Source: Lentzea tibetensis
Lineage (GTDB): Bacteria > Actinomycetota > Actinomycetes > Mycobacteriales > Pseudonocardiaceae
Length of the DNA: 64,000 nt
Assembly (NCBI RefSeq): GCF_007845675.1
Contig: NZ_VOBR01000006.1
Span: forward strand, 124,001-188,000
Direction: 5' to 3'
Shown here: positions 17,189 to 25,888 of the stretch, piece by piece
Position numbering within the stretch: position 1 is the first letter of the stretch
Layout: each line of letters starts with the position of its first letter
Translations under genes and position numbers: made by a program
Notes under the pieces: generated by a model
Databases searched by the model: none
Told to the model about the DNA's origin: nothing
What the model saw: only the letters and a program-made list of their open reading frames with translations

Positions 17189-18049
17189 ATGCTCACCATT
17201 TACCCGCCTCGCGAGGAGTTGGCCGATCTTCTCGTCAAGGGTCCGTTCGCCGAGGCCCTGCGCGCCGCGATCCAGGTCAGGGGCCTGAGCCTGGAACGCC
17301 TGCGGCACAAGCTCCGCACCCGCGGCGCGCCGATCAGCATCACCGCTCTCAGTTACTGGCAGTCCGGCCGCCGCAGGCCGGAACGCCCTGAATCGTTACG
17401 CGCACTCGCACAACTCGAGGAAGTTCTCGATCTCCCCGAGAACGCGCTCAGCAGACTGCTGGGCCCACCCCGCCCGCGCGGCCGAGTGCGCCCCCGCCAA
17501 CCGGAACCGCGTGCCGCTTGGGACGACTCCGGCCTGACCTTGACCGGCCAGCACGACCGCGTCGAAACCGACCCGGACGGCAACGTCCGCGGCGTCCGCT
17601 CCCGTCAGCTGCTGCAGGCCTCGACGTCCGGCGTCGACCGCTGGGTCCTGTGCCACGACACGGGTTCCGCACTGGCGTCGGTGGCCGCCCTGCGCGGGTG
17701 CCGCGTGGGCAGGGTCGCCCGCGAACGAACCAACGGCGTTCTGGTCGCCGAGTTGTTGTTCGACCAATCACTCACCTCGGGCTCGTCGATCTCCATCGAG
17801 TACGAGCTGACCTATCCGGCCGGGACTCGTGAGCAGACCCACTTCCGCCGGTTCCCGCACCGCGTGCACGACTACGTGCTGGAGATCAAGTTCTCGCGTT
17901 CCCCTTCCCACTGCGAACAGTTCGCTTCCGGGGTTGGTGACGGGATGCTCGGCGGGGCTCGTCCCGTGATGGTCGACTCGTGGGGTTACGCGCACGCCGC
18001 GGCACTCGACTTCGGGCCCGGCGTGTTCGGCGTGCGCTGGGACTTCTAA
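17189..18049 (+). CDS. HTH-domain protein of unknown function
   Basis: The 286-residue protein starts with a helix-turn-helix-like region (about residues 15-80, including ALRAAIQVRGLSLERLRHKL and SYWQSGRRRPERPESLRALA) followed by a Pro/Arg linker. The C-terminal half of about 170 residues has a beta-rich look and no motif I know. Similar two-part proteins occur in actinomycetes as putative XRE-like regulators. GGAGG lies four bases before the ATG at 17189. Confidence 0.7.
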   Translation: MLTIYPPREELADLLVKGPFAEALRAAIQVRGLSLERLRHKLRTRGAPISITALSYWQSGRRRPERPESLRALAQLEEVLDLPENALSRLLGPPRPRGRVRPRQPEPRAAWDDSGLTLTGQHDRVETDPDGNVRGVRSRQLLQASTSGVDRWVLCHDTGSALASVAALRGCRVGRVARERTNGVLVAELLFDQSLTSGSSISIEYELTYPAGTREQTHFRRFPHRVHDYVLEIKFSRSPSHCEQFASGVGDGMLGGARPVMVDSWGYAHAAALDFGPGVFGVRWDF

Positions 18050-18090
18050 CGCTTTTCTTGTGACAAACAACGAAATCTGTTGTGGACTGA

Positions 18091-18417
18091 CTAGCTCACC
18101 AGACGCAGCGCGGCGTCCAACTCCTCCAGCAGCCGCCCCTTGGGCCGCGCCCCCACGATCGCCTGCACCGGCTCCCCGTTCCGGAACAACATCAAGGTGG
18201 GCAGCGACATCACCTGGTAGGTCCGCATCACACCGGGGTTCTCGTCGGTGTTGACCTTGCGGATCACCAGCGAGTCGGCCCGCTCGACCTCGATCTCCTC
18301 CAGCACGGGCACGATCATGTGACAGGGCGGGCACCACTGGGCCCAGAAGTCGACCAGCACCGGCTTGTCCTGCTCCAGCACATCCGCAGCGAACGTCTCA
18401 TCCGTGACTGCCAGCAT
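18091..18417 (-). CDS. Thioredoxin with a WCPPC active site
   Basis: The 108-residue protein has the full thioredoxin fold with active-site Cys29 and Cys32 in WAQWCPPC and the cis-Pro in SLPTLMLF. The usual thioredoxin motif is WCGPC; Pro in the second position makes the redox potential less certain. It overlaps the upstream MerR-type regulator gene by one base (TGATG), so the two are translated together. The pair probably forms a redox- or metal-responsive unit. Confidence 0.9.
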   Translation of the reverse strand: MLAVTDETFAADVLEQDKPVLVDFWAQWCPPCHMIVPVLEEIEVERADSLVIRKVNTDENPGVMRTYQVMSLPTLMLFRNGEPVQAIVGARPKGRLLEELDAALRLVS

Positions 18418-18794
18418 CACTCAACCCCACAGGTTCCCGGGTGACGGGCGATAGCGCCCGCCAGCTTGGTCAACAACTCGCCCCGCACGACGGCGAGACG
18501 ATCCAGCAGTGCGTCCACCTCGGCGAGTTTCCGCTGGTAGACCTCGATCGACGGCGCGCAGGAGTCGCCGGCGGGGTGTCCCGCCCGCAGGCACTCGACG
18601 AACGGGCGCGTGTCCTCCAGGGACAGCCCGATCGCCTGGAGCGACAGGATCTCCGACACCAGCCGCAGGTCGTCCTCCGAGTACTCCCGGTAGCCGTTCG
18701 ACGACCGCCGGGCCCCGAGCAACCCCTGTGACTCGTAGAAGCGCAGTGCGCGTGTCGTCGTCCCGGCACGCTGGGCGAGCTCACCGATCCGCAT
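18417..18794 (-). CDS. MerR-family transcriptional regulator
   Basis: The 125-residue regulator begins with the MerR winged helix (MRIGELAQRAGTTTRALRFY) and continues with the long dimerisation helix. Three Cys (68, 79 and 122) sit in the sensor half. Their spacing is suited to metal or thiol sensing, but the inducer cannot be deduced. The gene precedes the thioredoxin gene. A palindrome of MerR type lies just upstream, suggesting autoregulation. Confidence 0.9.
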   Translation of the reverse strand: MRIGELAQRAGTTTRALRFYESQGLLGARRSSNGYREYSEDDLRLVSEILSLQAIGLSLEDTRPFVECLRAGHPAGDSCAPSIEVYQRKLAEVDALLDRLAVVRGELLTKLAGAIARHPGTCGVE

Positions 18795-18809
18795 GTCACC
18801 GACGTTAAA

Positions 18810-18829
18810 CCTTGACCTCGACGTCAAGG
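18810..18829 (-). promoter_or_regulatory. MerR-type operator/promoter dyad
   Basis: The 20-bp sequence CCTTGACCTCGACGTCAAGG consists of 7-bp inverted arms around a 6-bp spacer. On the minus strand it contains a TTGACG -35 element, as in MerR-regulated promoters where the operator lies between -35 and -10. It is 15 bp upstream of the regulator ATG. Confidence 0.7.
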
Positions 18830-18886
18830 CAACGGAAAAGCACGGGCATACTGGAACCGAACCCCCGACGAAAGGTGTTACTGCGC

Positions 18887-20812
18887 GTGTGCGGCCTGCT
18901 TGGACTGATCTGCGCCACCGAATCCGAGGCCGTCGCCGCGCGTGACGCCGTCGCGAACGCGCTGCGTTGCCAGCGGCACCGCGGGCCCGACGAGTCCGAC
19001 ACCTGGGCGGACGCCGAGGTCGTCTACGGGTTCAACCGGCTCGCGTTCATCGACGTCGAGCACTCGCACCAGCCGCTGGTCTGGGGGCCGCCCGAGGCGC
19101 CTGCCAGGTACACGCTGAACTTCAACGGCGAGATCTACAACTACCGCGAGATCCGCGAGCAGCTGACCCGGCAGTTCGGCACCCGGTTCAACACCGAGGG
19201 TGACGGCGAGGCGATCGTCGCCGCGTACCACCACCTCGGCGCGGCCGCGGTGCCGAAGCTGCGCGGCATGTTCGCGTTCCTGATCTGGGACTCGCAGGAG
19301 AAGGTCGTCTTCGGCGCGCGCGACCCGTTCGGGATCAAGCCGCTGTACTACGCGGCCGGTCTGGGCGGCGTGGCGTTCTCGAGTGAGAAGAAGAGCCTGC
19401 TCGAGCTGTCGCGGACGCTCGGTGTGCGCGAGGAACTGGACCGCAAGGCGCTGCAGCACTACCTGATCCTGCAGTACGTGCCGGAGCCCGAGTCGCTGCA
19501 CGCGGGCATCCGCCGGGTCGAGTCGGGCACGTCGTTCCGGGTCGTGCCCGGTGGCGAGGTCGAGTTCACGCGGTACTTCCACCCGCAGTTCACCACGAAG
19601 CCCGCCGAGAACCCCGAAGAACTGTACGAGCGGATCGCGGACGTGCTGCGCGACTCCGTCTCCAAGCACATGATCTCCGACCCGGACGTGACGGTCGGCG
19701 CGTTCCTGTCCGGCGGCATCGACTCCACCGCGACCGCGACGCTGGCGAAGCAGCACAACCCGAACCTGATCGCGTTCACGAGCGGTTTCCAGCGCGACGG
19801 CTACTCGGAGGTCGACGTGGCCGCCGAGACGGCCGCGGCGATCGGTGTGCGGCACGTCGTCCGCAACGTGACGGCGGACGAGATGATGGAGGCGCTGCCC
19901 CTCATCACCTGGTACCTCGACGACCCGGTCGCGGACCCGGCGCTGGTGCCGCTGTGGTTCATCGCCCGCGAGGCGCGCAAGCACGTCAAGGCGGTGCTGT
20001 CCGGTGAGGGCGCGGACGAGCTGTTCGGCGGCTACACGATCTACGGCGAGGGCCTGTCGCTGGAGCCGTTCGAGAAGGTGCCCGGCGGCGTGCGCAAGCT
20101 GATGGGCAAGGTCTCCACCAAGATCCCGGAAGGCGTGCGGGGCAAGGACCTGCTGCGCCGCGGCGCGCTCACCATCGAGCAGCGCTACTACGGCAACGCC
20201 CGCAACTTCCGCGACGAGCAGCTCCGCGCGCTCATCAAGGACTACGACGAGTCCGTCGGCTTCATGGACGTCACCGCACCCTGGTACGAGGTCTCGCGCG
20301 ACTGGGACCCGGTCGCGCGCATGCAGCACATCGACCTGTTCACGTGGCTGCGCGGCGACATCCTCACCAAGGCGGACAAGGTGACGATGGCGAACTCGCT
20401 GGAGCTGCGCGTCCCGTTCCTCGACCCCGAGGTCTTCAAGGTCGCCGCGTCCATCCCGGTCGAGCAGAAGCTCGCGCACGGCACCACGAAGTACGCACTG
20501 CGCCAGGCACTCGCGAAGATCATCCCCGGCCACGTGCTGAACCGCCCGAAGCTGGGCTTCCCGGTGCCGATCCGGGTGTGGCTGAAGGCCGAGATGTACG
20601 ACTGGGCGCGCGGCATCATCGCCGACTCGCAGACCGACTCGCTGCTGGACAAGCGCGTCGTGCTCGACCTGCTCGAGGAGCACAGGGCGGACCGCTTCGA
20701 CCGCAGCCGTCAGCTGTGGGCGGTGCTCGTGTTCATGCTGTGGCACGGCATCTTCGTGGAGAACCGGATCAAGGTCGACGTCCCGGAGCCGGTCTACCCC
20801 GTCAAGCTGTGA
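18887..20812 (+). CDS. asnB: Glutamine-hydrolysing asparagine synthetase
   Basis: The 641-residue enzyme makes asparagine from aspartate, ATP and glutamine. The GTG at 18887 is chosen because the next codon is the essential N-terminal Cys (CGLLGLI), which must be exposed after Met removal. The glutaminase domain shows RHRGPDES and NFNGEIYNYRE. The synthetase domain shows the SGGIDS PP-loop (AFLSGGIDSTATA) and the SGEGADELFGGY block. If the genome lacks AsnRS, a free Asn supply would mainly serve metabolism; this is not testable here. Confidence 0.96.
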   Translation: MCGLLGLICATESEAVAARDAVANALRCQRHRGPDESDTWADAEVVYGFNRLAFIDVEHSHQPLVWGPPEAPARYTLNFNGEIYNYREIREQLTRQFGTRFNTEGDGEAIVAAYHHLGAAAVPKLRGMFAFLIWDSQEKVVFGARDPFGIKPLYYAAGLGGVAFSSEKKSLLELSRTLGVREELDRKALQHYLILQYVPEPESLHAGIRRVESGTSFRVVPGGEVEFTRYFHPQFTTKPAENPEELYERIADVLRDSVSKHMISDPDVTVGAFLSGGIDSTATATLAKQHNPNLIAFTSGFQRDGYSEVDVAAETAAAIGVRHVVRNVTADEMMEALPLITWYLDDPVADPALVPLWFIAREARKHVKAVLSGEGADELFGGYTIYGEGLSLEPFEKVPGGVRKLMGKVSTKIPEGVRGKDLLRRGALTIEQRYYGNARNFRDEQLRALIKDYDESVGFMDVTAPWYEVSRDWDPVARMQHIDLFTWLRGDILTKADKVTMANSLELRVPFLDPEVFKVAASIPVEQKLAHGTTKYALRQALAKIIPGHVLNRPKLGFPVPIRVWLKAEMYDWARGIIADSQTDSLLDKRVVLDLLEEHRADRFDRSRQLWAVLVFMLWHGIFVENRIKVDVPEPVYPVKL

Positions 20813-21191
20813 CCGGTACTCCCACCACCACCGGGGCCGCCACCCAGTAGAGGACGACGAGCGCGAGCAGGCACGCCACCAGCACCTGGTGGTTCAGCTC
20901 GCGCTCGTCTCGTTCCACCTGCACGGGTACGGGCGCGGTGACCTCGTGCCACCGCCGCGTCCACGTCTCGACGTCGCCTCCGCACGCCCGCACGTAGGCC
21001 CGCGTGACCTCGAGCGTGGGCAGCTTCCGGCCGCCCGCAGCGTCCGACAGCGTGGTCGACGAGTAGTGCGCTCGCCGCGCCAGCTCGCGGTAGGTGGGGC
21101 TGCCCGCCTGCTGACGGAGAAGCCGCAGCTCGGCGGCGAACTCAGCGGCACCCGACCCGTCGAACTCCAGCGGTCGCTCTGATCTCGCCAT
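20802..21191 (-). CDS. HTH regulator with a C-terminal membrane anchor
   Basis: The 129-residue protein has an XRE-like helix-turn-helix (about residues 30-75; TYRELARRAHYSSTTLSDAA then LPTLEVTRAYVRACGG) and one hydrophobic segment near the C-terminus (about 104-125). Such membrane-tethered HTH proteins are common in actinomycetes. The start lies next to a perfect operator-like dyad, and a small secreted-peptide gene diverges on the other side. The 3' end overlaps asnB by 11 bp. Confidence 0.75.
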   Translation of the reverse strand: MARSERPLEFDGSGAAEFAAELRLLRQQAGSPTYRELARRAHYSSTTLSDAAGGRKLPTLEVTRAYVRACGGDVETWTRRWHEVTAPVPVQVERDERELNHQVLVACLLALVVLYWVAAPVVVGVPVTA

Positions 21192-21209
21192 GTCCGTGAT
21201 TGTCCGGAG

Positions 21210-21239
21210 AACGTTGTCCGGCGTCCACCGGACAACGTT
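21210..21239. promoter_or_regulatory. Perfect 12-bp inverted repeat in a divergent promoter region
   Basis: Arms 21210-21221 (AACGTTGTCCGG) and 21228-21239 are exact reverse complements around 6 bp. Two further TGTCCG half-sites occur at 21191 and 21201. The location between the HTH regulator and the small peptide gene suggests binding by that regulator. Confidence 0.7.
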
Positions 21240-21258
21240 TCCGCACTACAAAGACCTC

Positions 21259-21387
21259 ATGAAGAAGTTCATGACGAGAGCGGCAGCGCTGCTCGGCCTG
21301 ATGGCCATGTCCACCGGGATGCCGGCACCGACCGCCGACGTGACAGCGGCACCGGCTCCGGTGATCAGTACGAACGCGGCAGCTTGA
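21259..21387 (+). CDS. Putative small secreted peptide (42 residues)
   Basis: The frame codes for a Lys-Lys start, a hydrophobic Met/Leu-rich core (AAALLGLMAMSTGM) and an Ala/Pro/Thr-rich tail. It therefore looks like a signal peptide followed by about 15-20 residues. No strong ribosome-binding site precedes the ATG. The argument for it being real is its position facing an HTH regulator across a perfect dyad. Its last 23 bp overlap the end of the convergent acyl-CoA dehydrogenase gene. It could still be a chance frame. Confidence 0.4.
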   Translation: MKKFMTRAAALLGLMAMSTGMPAPTADVTAAPAPVISTNAAA

Positions 21388-22507
21388 GCGTGTGCTGAGC
21401 GACGAAGTTCAGGATCATCTCGCGCGACACCGGCGCGATCCGCGAGATGCGTGAGGACGCCAGCAGCGAGGCGAGCCCGAACTCCGCCGACAGGCCGTTG
21501 CCGCCGTGCACCTGGATCGCCTGGTCCACCGCACCGGCAACGGCCTCACCGGCGGCGTACTTGGCCATGTTGGCGGCCTCGCCGGCTTCCTTGTCCAGTC
21601 CCGAGTCGTACAGGGCGGCGGCCTTCTGCGTCATCAGCCGCGCCAGCTCGGTCTCGATCGCCCGCTGCGCCAGCGGGTGCGCGAGGCCCTGGTGCGCGCC
21701 GATCGGCGCACCCCACACCGAACGCTCGCGCGCGTAGGCCGAGGCCTTGTCCAGCGCGCGCCGTGCGACACCGGTGGCCATGGACGCGGCCATGATCCGC
21801 TCGGGGTTGAGGCCGGCGAAGATCTGCTGCAGGCCGTGGTCCGGCGAGCCCACCACGGCGTCCGAGGGAAGCCGCACGTCGTCGAAGAACAGGGTGAACT
21901 GCTTCTCCGGTGACATCAGGTCCATCGGGATCTCCTGATAGGAGAACCCCGGAGAGTCGACCGGCACGATCACCAGCACCGGACCCGTCGACTGCACGGC
22001 CACCACCATCACGGCGTCGGCCTCGTCGACACCGGAGATGTAGTACTTGCCGCCGTTCAGGACCCACTCGTCGCCGTCGCGCCGGACGTTGGTCTTCAGC
22101 TTGTGCGCGTTGGAACCCGCATCGGGCTCGGTGATCGCGAACGCCATCTTCACCGAGCCGTCGGCGAAACCGGGTAGCCACTGGGACTTCTGCGACTCCG
22201 TGCCGAAACGCGAGAGAACGGTCGCGCAGATCGCGGGTGACACGACCATCATCAGCAACGGGCAGCCCGCCGCGGACAGCTCCTCGCACACCGCGGCGAG
22301 GTCACCGATTCCGCCGCCACCGCCACCGAACTCCTCAGGCACGGCGACGCCGAGGTAGCCGAGCTTCCCGGCCTCTTCCCACAGCTCGGTGGTCTTCTCG
22401 CCGGAGCGCGCCTTGGCCACGAAGTAGTCGTGGCCGTACCGCGAAGCGAGATCGGCGACGGCCTTGCGCAACGCGATGCGCTCGTCCGTCTCGACGAAGT
22501 TGGTCAT
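21365..22507 (-). CDS. Acyl-CoA dehydrogenase
   Basis: The 380-residue flavoenzyme shows the usual N-terminal helical domain, the FAD-binding mid-domain (FAITEPDAGSNAHKLKT and YISGVDEAD) and the C-terminal catalytic domain with QIHGGNG-type ending VHGGNGLSAEFG. It introduces a 2,3-double bond into an acyl-CoA. It is the last gene of the carboxylase operon; its start overlaps the stop of the carboxylase alpha subunit (ATGA). The exact chain type is not predictable; context suggests a branched substrate. Confidence 0.92.
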   Translation of the reverse strand: MTNFVETDERIALRKAVADLASRYGHDYFVAKARSGEKTTELWEEAGKLGYLGVAVPEEFGGGGGGIGDLAAVCEELSAAGCPLLMMVVSPAICATVLSRFGTESQKSQWLPGFADGSVKMAFAITEPDAGSNAHKLKTNVRRDGDEWVLNGGKYYISGVDEADAVMVVAVQSTGPVLVIVPVDSPGFSYQEIPMDLMSPEKQFTLFFDDVRLPSDAVVGSPDHGLQQIFAGLNPERIMAASMATGVARRALDKASAYARERSVWGAPIGAHQGLAHPLAQRAIETELARLMTQKAAALYDSGLDKEAGEAANMAKYAAGEAVAGAVDQAIQVHGGNGLSAEFGLASLLASSRISRIAPVSREMILNFVAQHTLKLPRSY

Positions 22508-24333
22508 GACTCCTCCACCACTACGAGCACGTCCCCTGCATTGACCTGTTGTCCCTGCGACACGAGAAGTTCGGCAACAACTCCGGCCGCCGGAGCGAGC
22601 ACGCGGTGCTCCATCTTCATGGCTTCCAGCACCAGCAGCTCATCACCGACGGCCACGGTCTGGCCCGCCGCGACGGCCACCCGCACCACGTTGCCGGGCA
22701 TCGGCGCCACCAGCGCACCGGGTGCGAGCACCGACTCCGGCGCCGGGAACCGAGGCACCTCGCGCAACGTCACGGAGCCGAGCGACGAGTCGACCTCGAC
22801 GACATCTCCATAAACGGCAACGGAAAAGCGCGTCCGCACGCCGTCCAGATCCAAGGACACGACGTCCCGCGAAGCCTGAGCCGGGTCGTACTCCACCTCG
22901 ACGACCTCGTCGCCGAACAGGTACCGCGCGGTGGGCTGCTGCGACCGCAGGTTGCGCCACCCCAACGGCAAGGCACCCACCCTGCGCTCGGCGGACTGCG
23001 CAAGAGCAGCCGCCAAGGCGAACGGGCGTGGATCGATCGGCGTACCCAGCGACCACTCGGAGAGAACTCCCGTGTGCGTCTCACCAGACAGAAAGCTGGG
23101 ATGCCGCAGCACGTCGACCAGCAGTGAACGGTTGGTCACGAGGCCGTGGATGCGGGCGTCCGCCAGCGCACCGGCCAGCTTGCGGGCCGCCGCCGAGCGG
23201 GTGGGCGCCCACGAGATCACCTTCGCCAGCATGGGGTCGTAGTGCACGCTGACGAGCGAGCCGTCCTCGACGCCGCTGTCCACGCGCACGTCGTAGGGCA
23301 CCTCGAACCGGTGCACCGTGCCGGACGACGGCCGCCAGTCGTGCGCCGGATCCTCGGCGTACAGCCGCGCCTCGATCGCGTGCCCGCGCGGCACGGGCTG
23401 TGCGGGCAGCGCTTCGGCCTCGGCGATGCGGAGCTGCCACTCGACGAGGTCGACGCCGTAGACGAGCTCGGTCACCGGGTGCTCGACCTGCAGCCGCGTG
23501 TTGACCTCCAGGAAGTGGAAGTCCCTGCCCTTCAACATGAACTCGACCGTGCCCGCGCCGACGTACCCGATCGACTCGGCGGCCGCGACCGCCGCTTCGA
23601 ACAGCCGCGCGCGGATCTCGTCGTCGACGGCCGGTGACGGCGTCTCCTCGATGATCTTCTGGTGGCGGCGCTGGATCGAGCACTCGCGCTCCCCCAGCGT
23701 CCACACCGTGCCGTGCATGTCGGCGAGGATCTGCACCTCGACGTGCCGCGCCTGTTCCAGCAGCGGCTCGCAGAACACCGTGGAGTCACCGAAAGCGGAC
23801 TCGGCCTCGCGCCGGGCACTCGCGATCTCGGACGCGAGTTCCGAACGCGAGCGCACGACGCGCATGCCGCGACCGCCACCGCCCGCCGACGCCTTGATCA
23901 GCACCGGGAACTCGGTGACCGTCTCGGGGTCGAGCTCGGGCAGCACCGGCACACCGGCGGCGGCCATGCGCTTCTTGGCGGCGACCTTCGAACCCATGGC
24001 CTCGATGGCGTCCGGCGCCGGGCCCACCCACAACAGCCCCGCAGCGCCAACGGAACGCGCGAAGTCCGCGTTCTCGGACAGGAAGCCGTAACCGGGATGC
24101 ACGGCGTCGGCACCGGCCTGCCGAGCCGCGGCGATCAGCAGGTCGCCGCGCAGGTAGGTCTCGGTCGGCGAGGCGCCGGGCAACCGGACGGCCGCGTCCG
24201 CGAGCTTCGCGTGCGGGGCGTCGGCGTCCGGGTCGGAGAACACGGCCACCGTGCGGATGCCGAGGTCGCGGCACGTCCGGATGATCCGGCAGGCGATCTC
24301 GCCGCGGTTGGCGATCAGCAGCGTCTGAATCAC
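22504..24333 (-). CDS. Acyl-CoA carboxylase alpha subunit (biotin carboxylase and biotin carrier)
   Basis: The 609-residue protein starts with biotin carboxylase motifs (LLIANRGEIACRIIRT, then the glycine-rich ATP lid GGGGRGMRV and EVNTRLQVEHPVTE). It ends with a biotinyl domain in which Lys573 of EAMKMEH is the biotin site. It uses ATP and bicarbonate to carboxylate biotin for the beta subunit. GTG 24333 is used because it precedes the family start; the gene begins four bases after the beta subunit stop. Together with its neighbours it likely acts on a branched enoyl- or acyl-CoA such as methylcrotonyl- or geranyl-type CoA. Confidence 0.93.
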   Translation of the reverse strand: MIQTLLIANRGEIACRIIRTCRDLGIRTVAVFSDPDADAPHAKLADAAVRLPGASPTETYLRGDLLIAAARQAGADAVHPGYGFLSENADFARSVGAAGLLWVGPAPDAIEAMGSKVAAKKRMAAAGVPVLPELDPETVTEFPVLIKASAGGGGRGMRVVRSRSELASEIASARREAESAFGDSTVFCEPLLEQARHVEVQILADMHGTVWTLGERECSIQRRHQKIIEETPSPAVDDEIRARLFEAAVAAAESIGYVGAGTVEFMLKGRDFHFLEVNTRLQVEHPVTELVYGVDLVEWQLRIAEAEALPAQPVPRGHAIEARLYAEDPAHDWRPSSGTVHRFEVPYDVRVDSGVEDGSLVSVHYDPMLAKVISWAPTRSAAARKLAGALADARIHGLVTNRSLLVDVLRHPSFLSGETHTGVLSEWSLGTPIDPRPFALAAALAQSAERRVGALPLGWRNLRSQQPTARYLFGDEVVEVEYDPAQASRDVVSLDLDGVRTRFSVAVYGDVVEVDSSLGSVTLREVPRFPAPESVLAPGALVAPMPGNVVRVAVAAGQTVAVGDELLVLEAMKMEHRVLAPAAGVVAELLVSQGQQVNAGDVLVVVEES

Positions 24334-24337
24334 GTCA

Positions 24338-25888
24338 TCACATCCGGAAGATGCCGAAGCCGTCGGCACCCTTGACTGGTCCACTGTGGACGGCGGATAG
24401 GCAGATTCCCAGCACGGTCCGGGTGTCACGCGGGTCGATCACTCCGTCGTCGTAGAGCTTCCCGGACAGGAACTGCGCGAGCGACTGCTCTTCGATCTGC
24501 GCCTCGACCATCTTGCGCATGGCCGCGTCGTGCTCCTCGTTGTACTCCTGGCCCTTCGCGGCGGCGGCCTGCCGCCCGACGATCGAGAGCACACCCGCGA
24601 GCTGCGCAGGGCCCATCACCGCGGACTTCGCGTTGGGCCAGGTGAACAGGAAGCGCGGGTCGTACGCCCGGCCGCACATGCCGTAGTTGCCCGCGCCGTA
24701 GGACGCGCCCATCGTGACGGTCAGGTGCGGCACCCGGCTGTTCGACACCGCGTTGATCATCATCGAGCCGTGCTTGACGATGCCGCCCTGCTCGTACTGC
24801 GCGCCGACCATGTAGCCGGTGGTGTTCTGCAGGAACAGCAACGGGGTGTCGGAGGCGTTCGCGAGCTGGATGAACTGCGTGGCCTTCTGCGACTCCTCGC
24901 TGAACAGCACGCCGCGCGCGTTCGCGAGGATGCCGACCGGGTAGCCGTGCAGGTTCGCCCAGCCGGTCACCAGCGACGTCCCGTACGCGGGCTTGAACTC
25001 GTCGAAACGCGAGCCGTCCACGAGCCGCGCGATCACGTCACGCGGGTCGAACGGCACGCGCAGGTCGGTCGGCACCAGGTCCAACAGGTCGTCCGAGGAG
25101 AACAGCGGCTCCTCGACCGGACCCGGCAACGGTCCCTGCTTGCGCCAGTTCAGCCGCGCGACGACGCGGCGCGCGAGACGGATCGCGTCGACCTCGTCCT
25201 CCGCCACGAAGTCCGCGAGACCGCTCACCGCGCCGTGCATCGACGCGCCACCAAGAGATTCGTCGTCGGCTTCCTCGCCGGTCGCCATCTTCACCAGCGG
25301 CGGCCCGGCCAGGAACACCTTCGAGCGTTCCTTGATCATGATCACGTAGTCCGACATGCCCGGCACGTACGCGCCACCGGCGGTCGCGTTGCCGAACACC
25401 GTCGTCACCGTCGGGATGCCCGCCGCGGACAACCGCGTGAGGTCGCGGAACACCCGGCCGCCGGGGATGAAGATCTCGCTCTGCGACGGCAGGTCGGCGC
25501 CACCGGACTCGACCAGGCTCACCACCGGCAACCGGTTCTGCAACGCGATGTCGTTGGCGCGCAACGTCTTGCGCAGGCTGTACGGGTTCGAGGAACCGCC
25601 GCGCACGGTCGGGTCGTTCGCGACGATCACGCACTCGACGCCCTCGACGTAGCCGATGCCGGTGACGACGCTGCCGCCCACCGGGTAGTCGGTGCCCCAC
25701 GCGGCGAGCGGCGACAGCTCGAGGAACGGGCTGTCCTGGTCGACCAGCAGCTCGATGCGCTCGCGGGCGAGCAGCTTGCCGCGCTTGTGGTGCCGTTCCA
25801 CGTACTTCGGCCCGCCGCCGGCCAGCGCCTTGGCGTGATCGGCGTCCAGAGCCGCGATCTTCTCGAGCATCGCCTCACGGTTGCTCAT
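24338..25888 (-). CDS. Acyl-CoA carboxylase beta subunit (carboxyltransferase)
   Basis: The 516-residue protein has the two crotonase-like carboxyltransferase halves. The first contains GKLLARERIELLVD and SGGADLPSQSEIF; the second contains FLQNTTGYMVG and GASYGAGNYGMCGRAYDPRF. The latter block is characteristic of methylcrotonyl/geranyl-type beta subunits rather than acetyl-CoA carboxylases. It transfers the carboxyl from biotin to the acyl-CoA. It overlaps the upstream dehydrogenase stop (ATGA), so expression is coupled. Confidence 0.92.
   Translation of the reverse strand: MSNREAMLEKIAALDADHAKALAGGGPKYVERHHKRGKLLARERIELLVDQDSPFLELSPLAAWGTDYPVGGSVVTGIGYVEGVECVIVANDPTVRGGSSNPYSLRKTLRANDIALQNRLPVVSLVESGGADLPSQSEIFIPGGRVFRDLTRLSAAGIPTVTTVFGNATAGGAYVPGMSDYVIMIKERSKVFLAGPPLVKMATGEEADDESLGGASMHGAVSGLADFVAEDEVDAIRLARRVVARLNWRKQGPLPGPVEEPLFSSDDLLDLVPTDLRVPFDPRDVIARLVDGSRFDEFKPAYGTSLVTGWANLHGYPVGILANARGVLFSEESQKATQFIQLANASDTPLLFLQNTTGYMVGAQYEQGGIVKHGSMMINAVSNSRVPHLTVTMGASYGAGNYGMCGRAYDPRFLFTWPNAKSAVMGPAQLAGVLSIVGRQAAAAKGQEYNEEHDAAMRKMVEAQIEEQSLAQFLSGKLYDDGVIDPRDTRTVLGICLSAVHSGPVKGADGFGIFRM

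Noticed and set aside
18878-20746. 622-codon frame opposite asnB
   Set aside because: asnB has all catalytic motifs; the opposite frame has no family features.
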